NCBI RefSeq assembly: GCF_000526635.1 | Contig: NZ_JAGL01000003.1 | Location: forward strand, 1 to 60,418 | From: Aminobacter sp. J41 | GTDB taxonomy: Bacteria; Pseudomonadota; Alphaproteobacteria; Rhizobiales; Rhizobiaceae | DNA length: 60,418 bases | Direction of reading: 5' to 3' | Made by a program: the position numbers and the translations under genes | Shown here: positions 55,429 to 60,418 of the stretch, in pieces | How positions within the stretch are numbered: position 1 is the stretch's first letter | How the letters are laid out: each line of letters starts with the position of its first letter | The notes under the pieces: model-generated | Databases searched by the model: none | What the model was told of the DNA's origin: nothing | Seen by the model: only the letters and a program-made list of their open reading frames with translations

Positions 55429-57057
55429 ATGGCGCGATATGTTTTCATCACCGGCGGCGTGGTCTCCTCACTCGGCAAAGGCATCGCTGCAGCGGCTCTC
55501 GGAGCCCTGTTGCAGGCGCGTGGCTACCGTGTCCGGATCCGCAAGCTTGATCCCTACCTGAATGTCGATCCGGGGACGATGAGCCCCTACCAGCACGGCG
55601 AGGTGTTCGTCACCGACGATGGGGCCGAAACCGACCTCGACCTCGGTCACTACGAGCGCTTTACCGGCCGCTCCGCGACCCGGCAGGACAGCATCACCAC
55701 GGGCCGCATCTACCAGAACATCATCGAACGTGAGCGCCGCGGTGACTATCTCGGCGCGACCGTGCAGGTCATCCCGCATGTCACCGACGAGATCAAGAAC
55801 TTCATTCTCGATGGCAACGACGACTTCGACTTCGTGCTCTGCGAGATCGGCGGCACCGTCGGCGACATCGAGGCGATGCCGTTCCTCGAAGCGATCCGCC
55901 AGCTGGGCAACGAGCTACCGCGCGGTGGGGCCGTCTACATCCACCTGACGCTGATGCCGTGGATTCCGTCGGCAGGTGAACTCAAGACCAAGCCGACGCA
56001 GCACTCGGTCAAGGAGCTCCGCTCGATCGGTATCGCGCCGGACATCCTGCTCGTTCGCGCGGATCGTCCGATCCCCAAGGAAGAGCGCCGCAAGCTGTCG
56101 CTGTTCTGCAATGTTCGCGAGAGCTCCGTCATCCAGGCGCTGGACGTCGCGCACATTTACGACGTGCCTAATGCTTACCATCGCGAAGGCCTCGACAACG
56201 AGGTTCTGTCCGCCTTCGGCATCGACCCGGCTCCGAAGCCGCGCCTTGAGCGTTGGAAGGAAGTCACCGACCGGATCCACAATCCGGAAGGCGAGGTTAC
56301 GATCGCCGTAGTCGGCAAGTACACCGGCCTCAAAGACGCCTACAAGTCGCTGATCGAAGCGCTCTCGCACGGTGGCCTTGCCAACCGCGTCCGCGTCAAG
56401 CTGGAGTGGATCGAGTCCGAGATCTTCGAAAAGGAAGATCCGGCGCCGTACCTCGAAAAAGTCCACGGCATCCTCGTTCCCGGCGGCTTTGGCGAGCGCG
56501 GCTCCGAGGGCAAGATCCTTGCCGCGAAATTCGCACGTGAGCGCAAGGTGCCGTATTTCGGTATCTGCTTCGGCATGCAGATGGCGTGCATCGAAGCCGC
56601 CCGTTCGCTGGCCGGCATCAAGAACGCCTCGTCGACCGAGTTTGGCGAGACGTCGGAGCCGGTCGTTGGCCTGATGACCGAATGGCTGCGTGGCAACATG
56701 CTTGAGAAGCGCCGCGCCAGCGGTGACCTTGGCGGCACCATGCGTCTTGGCGCTTATCCGTCGGTCCTCAAGGAAGGCTCCAAGATCGCGCAGATCTATG
56801 GCGCCACAGAGATTTCCGAGCGTCACCGCCACCGCTATGAGGTGAACGTCGACTACCGCGCACGCCTTGAGGAGTGCGGCCTGGTCTTTTCCGGCATGTC
56901 GCCGGACGGCGTGCTGCCGGAGACGGTCGAGTATGCCGACCATCCGTGGTTCATCGGCGTCCAGTACCATCCGGAGCTGAAGTCTCGCCCGCTCGAGCCG
57001 CATCCGCTGTTCTCGAGCTTCATCGCCGCGGCGGTCGAGCAGAGCCGTCTGGTCTGA
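55429..57057 (+). CDS. pyrG: CTP synthase
   Basis: Makes CTP from UTP with glutamine. The 542-residue protein has the N-terminal synthase domain ([22 protein letters not shown], then [19 protein letters not shown], and TVGDIE) and a C-terminal class I glutamine amidotransferase domain with the catalytic cysteine in [10 protein letters not shown] and HPE near the end. Intact and single-copy here. Confidence 0.97.
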   Translation: MARYVFITGGVVSSLGKGIAAAALGALLQARGYRVRIRKLDPYLNVDPGTMSPYQHGEVFVTDDGAETDLDLGHYERFTGRSATRQDSITTGRIYQNIIERERRGDYLGATVQVIPHVTDEIKNFILDGNDDFDFVLCEIGGTVGDIEAMPFLEAIRQLGNELPRGGAVYIHLTLMPWIPSAGELKTKPTQHSVKELRSIGIAPDILLVRADRPIPKEERRKLSLFCNVRESSVIQALDVAHIYDVPNAYHREGLDNEVLSAFGIDPAPKPRLERWKEVTDRIHNPEGEVTIAVVGKYTGLKDAYKSLIEALSHGGLANRVRVKLEWIESEIFEKEDPAPYLEKVHGILVPGGFGERGSEGKILAAKFARERKVPYFGICFGMQMACIEAARSLAGIKNASSTEFGETSEPVVGLMTEWLRGNMLEKRRASGDLGGTMRLGAYPSVLKEGSKIAQIYGATEISERHRHRYEVNVDYRARLEECGLVFSGMSPDGVLPETVEYADHPWFIGVQYHPELKSRPLEPHPLFSSFIAAAVEQSRLV

Positions 57058-57096
57058 TGCGAGGCAGCCGCACAGGCGGCCCAACGATACGATTGC

Positions 57097-57128
57097 AAGG
57101 GCGTCGCAGGGAAACCTGCGGCGCCTTT
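57097..57128 (+). terminator. rho-independent terminator after pyrG
   Basis: A long stem of about 13 bp (aagggcgtcgcagg with cctgcggcgccttt, one mismatch) and a GAAA loop, followed by gctttt. It lies 39 bp after the pyrG stop. Confidence 0.75.
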
Positions 57129-57243
57129 GCTTTTGACCTCTCGAGCGCGCCCTCTGTCCTCCGGAAGACCTTCAGCGGCGTCCGCGCTGCCAGCACTTGG
57201 CAATCCTCCCGACGGGTGACTCGCCTTAATACGGGCAAAAGAA

Positions 57244-57267
57244 AAAGGCGGCCCGAAAGCCGCCTTT
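57244..57267 (-). terminator. rho-independent terminator of the GPR-like gene
   Basis: aaaggcggc / gccgccttt stem of 9 bp with a six-base loop. On the minus strand it is followed by tcttttg. It lies 22 bp after the stop of the GPR-like gene. Confidence 0.8.
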
Positions 57268-57289
57268 GTCGTTTCTGCCTAGCCTTGCC

Positions 57290-60200
57290 TTACTTCAGGC
57301 GGCCGCTGGCGTGCGCGAGCATCGTGTAGACCTTGCCGGTGTCGGAAGACAGGTAGGTCTGGGTCATGATGTTGTCGCGGTCGTTGCGGCCGACATCCTG
57401 CAAGAGCTTCTCGAAGTCGCGGCAGTAGCGGTCTACGGCGGCACGGAACTCCGAGTCGTTCTGGTACTTGCGACGGATCTCCTCGAACGTCTGCTGGCCC
57501 TTCAGCGTGTAGAGCCGGCGGGTGAAGACGTTGCGCTCGCCGCGGCGATAGCGCTCCCACAGCTCGATCGAGGCGTCGTGGTCGATCGCGCGAGCGATGT
57601 CGACCGAGAGCGAGTTCAGCGACTCGACGAGGTGGAGCGGCGAGCGGCTGACGTCGCGCGGCTTCGGTGCCGGTGCGGGAGCAGCATCCTCACGCGAGGC
57701 GCCGCGCAGCAGGTCTTTCACCCAGCCGCCGGAAGCCTGGCCGCCATTGTCCGCCGGTGCGGCAACGGCCGGAGCCGGACGCACGGGCGCAGCGACAGGA
57801 GCGGGAGCCGGTGCCGGCGGAGGCGGCGTCAGCGTCTGCACCGGAGCCTGGGGAAGCGGGGCGCGGGGCGCGGGCTTGCGCTCGGTAGCGTCGAATGCGC
57901 GGCCGGACTTGGCGACGATGTCGGCCAGTTCCTTGAGCGCGTTGATCTGCTCGCTGACGGCGCGGCGCATCGCGGAGGTCGACTGCTTGGTCTCCTCGGG
58001 CAGTTCCATCACGCCCTTCTTCACCTCGGCGCGGGTCAGGTCGAGCTCCTGGCGGATCGTCTTCGCGGTGCGGCGGATTTCCTCCGTCGCATCGGTAAAG
58101 CGCTTGGCTGCACTCTCGACCGTCTCGGCAATAGCCGCGCGGATCTGCTCGGTGGAGGCACGGGTGCGGCCCTCGGCGGCCTGCAACGACCGGTTGATGA
58201 GGTCTTCGAACGACCGCATCACGCGCTCGATGTCGGCCGACTTGTTGACGAGGCCGGTCGCAAGCGCTTCAAGCGCCTCCTTGCGGCTGTCGATGGTCGA
58301 GACGAACTCGTTCTGTGCGGCACCCAGCAGGTCGGATGCAGAGCGCAGCATGCCGGCGTGGTCGTCGAACCGGTTCGCGATCTGCGCGATGTCCTTGAGA
58401 GTTACCGACGACAGCTCGCTCAGGCGGCCGGCATTCGCGTCGATCAGACGAGCCGAGGAAGCGAAGGACTGAGCGGCCTTCTCGGTCGAGGCTGCGAACC
58501 GCTCGGTCGAGCCGACGATCTTTTCGTCGATCTGGTGCAGGTTGGACGCCGCATTGTCGACCAGCTCGTGCAGCTGCTCGTTCGAAGAGCCAAGCCGGTC
58601 GATCAGCTGCGACACGCGCTCCGCGAGATTGCTGGTCGCGGCATCGACCGCAGAAAGTGTCTCGGCCGTGCGGGAGGCGAGGGCGTTGACCAGAGCGGCG
58701 TTCTGCTGGCGCAGGCGCTCGGAGGCTTTGTCGGTGGCTTCTTCGAGGCTCTTCTGCAGTTCCTCGCCCCTCTGTGCGAACTGTTCGACCAGCGGCTGGG
58801 CGCGCTCATCGAGGATGCGCGACAGCTCGTTGGAGCGGGCAGCAAGCAAGGCATTGAGCTGGCGGGTCTTCATGTCGATCGCGCCAGTAGCCGAGCTCGT
58901 CGACTGCTCGATCTTTTCGCCGACGCTCGTGAGTGCCTCGGTGAGGCCCTCCGCGCGCGCGGCAATGTCGGCTTCGACCTTGGCGACGTGCTCCTGCAGG
59001 GTCTGGCCGGCCTCGACAGCGCTGACCGCGAGACGCTGCTCGGCAGCAGCGAGGGCGCTCGACAGTGCATTCACGCGGCTGTTGAGAACCTCTGCCGTCT
59101 GCTGGGTGCGGGCGAGGATCGCATTGTCGGCCTTGCTGAACACCTCGCCGAGCTCGTTCGTGCGGGTCGCCAGGCGCTCATCCACATCGTCGAACGACGA
59201 GGTGATGTTCGAGACGCGAGCAACGAGCGACGAAGCGGTCTGCTCGACGCGGTCGCCAAGGTGACGGCCGGCCTCGTCGAAGACGTTCTTGATCTGCTCG
59301 GCGCGGGCGGTGAATTCCTCCGCGCTGCTGCGCACGCGCTCGCCGAGATGCTGGTCGGCCTCGTTGAAGGCGTTGCGGATCTCTTCCGCGCGGGCCGTGA
59401 AAGCCTGCGCCGTGCGCTGGACGCTCTCGCCGAGGTAACGGTCAGCGTCATCGAACACGGCCTTGATCTCCGCCGCGCGAGCGGCAAGAGCCTGTGCCGT
59501 CTGCTCGACGCGGGTGCCGAGCTGGCTGTCGGTGGCGTCGAAGATGGTCTTGATCTGCGTGGCACGCTCCGCGAACGCCTCTGCGCTCTGGATGACGCGT
59601 TCGCCGATCTGGCGGTCGGCCTGGTCGAATACCAGCTTGATTTCGCCGGCGCGGGCAGCAAAGGCCCGGGCGATCTCATCGACCTGGCCGCCGATCTCAG
59701 CACCGGAGAGGGAGATCCGCTCGGCGAGACGCTTATCAGCATCATCGTAGGCGGCGCGGATTTCGGCGGCGCGGATCGCGAAGATTCCGGCGGCCTGGTC
59801 GGCCTGGGTCTTCATCTGCTCGGCAGCTTCGAGGGTCTTCTCGGCCATGCGGCGCTCCGCAGCGGAGAAGACCTGCTCGAACTCGCCGACGCGGGCGCTG
59901 AAGGCTTCTGCAGTCTCGGCGGTACGAGCCGCGATGCGTGCATCCGCATCGGCCAGCGCGCGGTTCGCCTGTTCGCCGATCTCGGCGGTGGCTTCGAGCA
60001 CCTTGTCACGCAGCGAGCCGGCAACGACGACCGCGCTGTTCTCGAGCGCGTTCTTCACATTGTCGACACCGATGCGCAGCGCCGTTTCCATCGTGCGGGT
60101 GCGCTCTTCGATGATGCCGGTCTGCTGTGCGAACACGCCTTCGATCTGCTGGATGTCCTCGCCGACCGCGTTGCGGACCTGGCTGACGCCTGAGTGCAGG

Positions 60201-60418
60201 GCATCGGCGAGCGCTGCGGTGCGCTCCTCGATGACGCCGGCCTGACGGTCGAACAGGCTTTCGATTTTCTCGACGTCCTGGCCCAGCGCATTGCGGACCT
60301 CCGCAGCGCCGGAGACGAGCGTGTCAGCGAGCGCACTGGTGCGTGCCTCGATAACGCCGGCCTGACGGTCGAACAGGCTCTCAATCTTCTCGACGTCCTG
60401 GCCCAGCGCGTCACGGAC
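57290..60418 (-). CDS. growth pole ring protein (GPR/RgsE)-like coiled-coil protein, C-terminal 1042 residues; 5' end outside window
   Basis: The minus-strand frame is open from the right edge to the stop at 57290, so the start is not visible. From N to C: three 40-residue repeats (60418-60059) and alternating helices. Then 29-residue repeats in register (59683-59162) and long alanine/glutamate-rich coiled coil. Then a Pro-Ala linker (about 57900-57690) and a conserved globular end with RSPLHLVESLNSLS, a WERYRRGERNVFTRRLYTL block, EFRAAVDRYCRDFEKLL and TDTGKVYTML-like text. I recall this architecture from the giant growth pole ring protein of Agrobacterium, essential for unipolar growth. Others call such proteins kinesin-like or apolipoprotein-domain proteins. 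Identity is inferred, not proved. It has its own terminator. Confidence 0.65.
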   Translation of the reverse strand, partial: VRDALGQDVEKIESLFDRQAGVIEARTSALADTLVSGAAEVRNALGQDVEKIESLFDRQAGVIEERTAALADALHSGVSQVRNAVGEDIQQIEGVFAQQTGIIEERTRTMETALRIGVDNVKNALENSAVVVAGSLRDKVLEATAEIGEQANRALADADARIAARTAETAEAFSARVGEFEQVFSAAERRMAEKTLEAAEQMKTQADQAAGIFAIRAAEIRAAYDDADKRLAERISLSGAEIGGQVDEIARAFAARAGEIKLVFDQADRQIGERVIQSAEAFAERATQIKTIFDATDSQLGTRVEQTAQALAARAAEIKAVFDDADRYLGESVQRTAQAFTARAEEIRNAFNEADQHLGERVRSSAEEFTARAEQIKNVFDEAGRHLGDRVEQTASSLVARVSNITSSFDDVDERLATRTNELGEVFSKADNAILARTQQTAEVLNSRVNALSSALAAAEQRLAVSAVEAGQTLQEHVAKVEADIAARAEGLTEALTSVGEKIEQSTSSATGAIDMKTRQLNALLAARSNELSRILDERAQPLVEQFAQRGEELQKSLEEATDKASERLRQQNAALVNALASRTAETLSAVDAATSNLAERVSQLIDRLGSSNEQLHELVDNAASNLHQIDEKIVGSTERFAASTEKAAQSFASSARLIDANAGRLSELSSVTLKDIAQIANRFDDHAGMLRSASDLLGAAQNEFVSTIDSRKEALEALATGLVNKSADIERVMRSFEDLINRSLQAAEGRTRASTEQIRAAIAETVESAAKRFTDATEEIRRTAKTIRQELDLTRAEVKKGVMELPEETKQSTSAMRRAVSEQINALKELADIVAKSGRAFDATERKPAPRAPLPQAPVQTLTPPPPAPAPAPVAAPVRPAPAVAAPADNGGQASGGWVKDLLRGASREDAAPAPAPKPRDVSRSPLHLVESLNSLSVDIARAIDHDASIELWERYRRGERNVFTRRLYTLKGQQTFEEIRRKYQNDSEFRAAVDRYCRDFEKLLQDVGRNDRDNIMTQTYLSSDTGKVYTMLAHASGRLK
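59162..59683 (-). repeat. six in-phase 87-bp (29-residue) tandem repeats inside the GPR-like gene
   Basis: The encoded units each begin with V or I and run through a pattern like VxxxAxxFxARAxxIKxxFDxADxxLGxR. Six consecutive units are exactly 29 residues long with no gaps. A seventh related unit lies upstream (59717-59803), separated by an 11-residue insert. Protein-level similarity is clear; the DNA copies have diverged. Confidence 0.85.
60059..60418 (-). repeat. three 120-bp (40-residue) tandem repeats at the right edge of the GPR-like gene
   Basis: Units VRxALGQDVEKIESLFDRQAGVIE and following recur at exactly 120-bp spacing (60418-60299, 60298-60179, 60178-60059). The first two are nearly identical at DNA level; the third is diverged. 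The array runs out of the window, so the copy number is unknown. Confidence 0.85.

Noticed and set aside
57266-60193. A 975-codon plus-strand frame opposite the GPR-like gene
   Set aside because: Antisense shadow of an alanine/glutamate/arginine-rich repeat gene; composition and repeats simply mirror the other strand, which has a terminator and conserved C-terminus.
1-60418. CRISPR array, prophage, toxin-antitoxin or defence island
   Set aside because: No regularly spaced identical repeats, phage genes or recognisable defence genes; the only tandem repeats are inside the GPR-like coding sequence.

Overview
The window looks like a chromosomal segment of a Hyphomicrobiales (Rhizobiales) alphaproteobacterium, probably of the Phyllobacteriaceae/Mesorhizobium type. 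The evidence is the gene order rpsB-tsf-pyrH-frr-uppS-cdsA-rseP-bamA-lpxD-fabZ-lpxA-lpxI-lpxB, a ppiD-trpD-trpC-moaC-moeA block, an EipB-type envelope protein, a direct-repeat GTTC-N7-GTTC SOS box in front of lexA, and a giant repeat-rich coiled-coil protein resembling the growth pole ring protein (GPR/RgsE) of polar-growing Rhizobiales. The genus call is inference from recall, without database search.

Layout. (1) 1-9.4 kb: a carotenoid (zeaxanthin glucoside type) cluster. The 3' end of an IS256-family element abuts a lycopene cyclase (crtY) that has lost its N-terminus; intact crtI and crtB follow. On the other strand lie crtE, a damaged ABC exporter (ATPase and permease merged, with a reading-frame break) and crtZ. 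Next come a type 2 IPP isomerase (fni), a DUF2585 membrane protein and a crtX-like glycosyltransferase. As sequenced, the pathway should stop at lycopene unless another cyclase exists. (2) 9.7 kb: tRNA-Leu(GAG). (3) 10-18.5 kb: backbone genes, including a small secreted protein, a VOC protein, MgtE, a MerR regulator, AzlC/AzlD, a HIT protein, a GNAT-like protein, GDPD, RidA, EipB and DUF4031. (4) 18.5-31.7 kb: translation, lipid and outer-membrane biogenesis genes. No dxr lies between cdsA and rseP. (5) 31.8-37.9 kb: gltA, gltX, a frameshifted comEC and lexA with its SOS box. (6) 38.0-48.1 kb: an SMP-30 protein, an AI-2E/PerM family protein, a complete six-gene Mrp Na+/H+ antiporter operon (A+B fused, C, D, E, F, G), DUF502 and an LPG-synthase-like flippase. 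This block separates lexA from moeA, which I recall as adjacent in many relatives. (7) 48.4-57.1 kb: moeA, moaC, trpC, trpD, ppiD, tpiA, secG, pyrG. (8) 57.3 kb to the edge: the 3' part of the GPR-like gene, with tandem 40-residue and 29-residue repeats.

How the genes connect. fni, crtE, crtB, crtI, (crtY), crtZ and crtX form an isoprenoid-to-carotenoid pathway. uppS draws on the same isoprenoid pool for the lipid carrier of wall synthesis. lpxD/fabZ/lpxA/lpxI/lpxB build lipid A, while bamA, rseP and ppiD serve envelope protein folding and its surveillance. The Mrp complex couples Na+ export to the proton gradient.

I see no CRISPR array, rRNA, prophage or obvious defence system. The most unusual material is the decaying carotenoid cluster (IS-truncated crtY, merged ABC exporter), the comEC frameshift and the repeat architecture of the GPR-like protein. 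I do not see strong evidence for a wholly new system.
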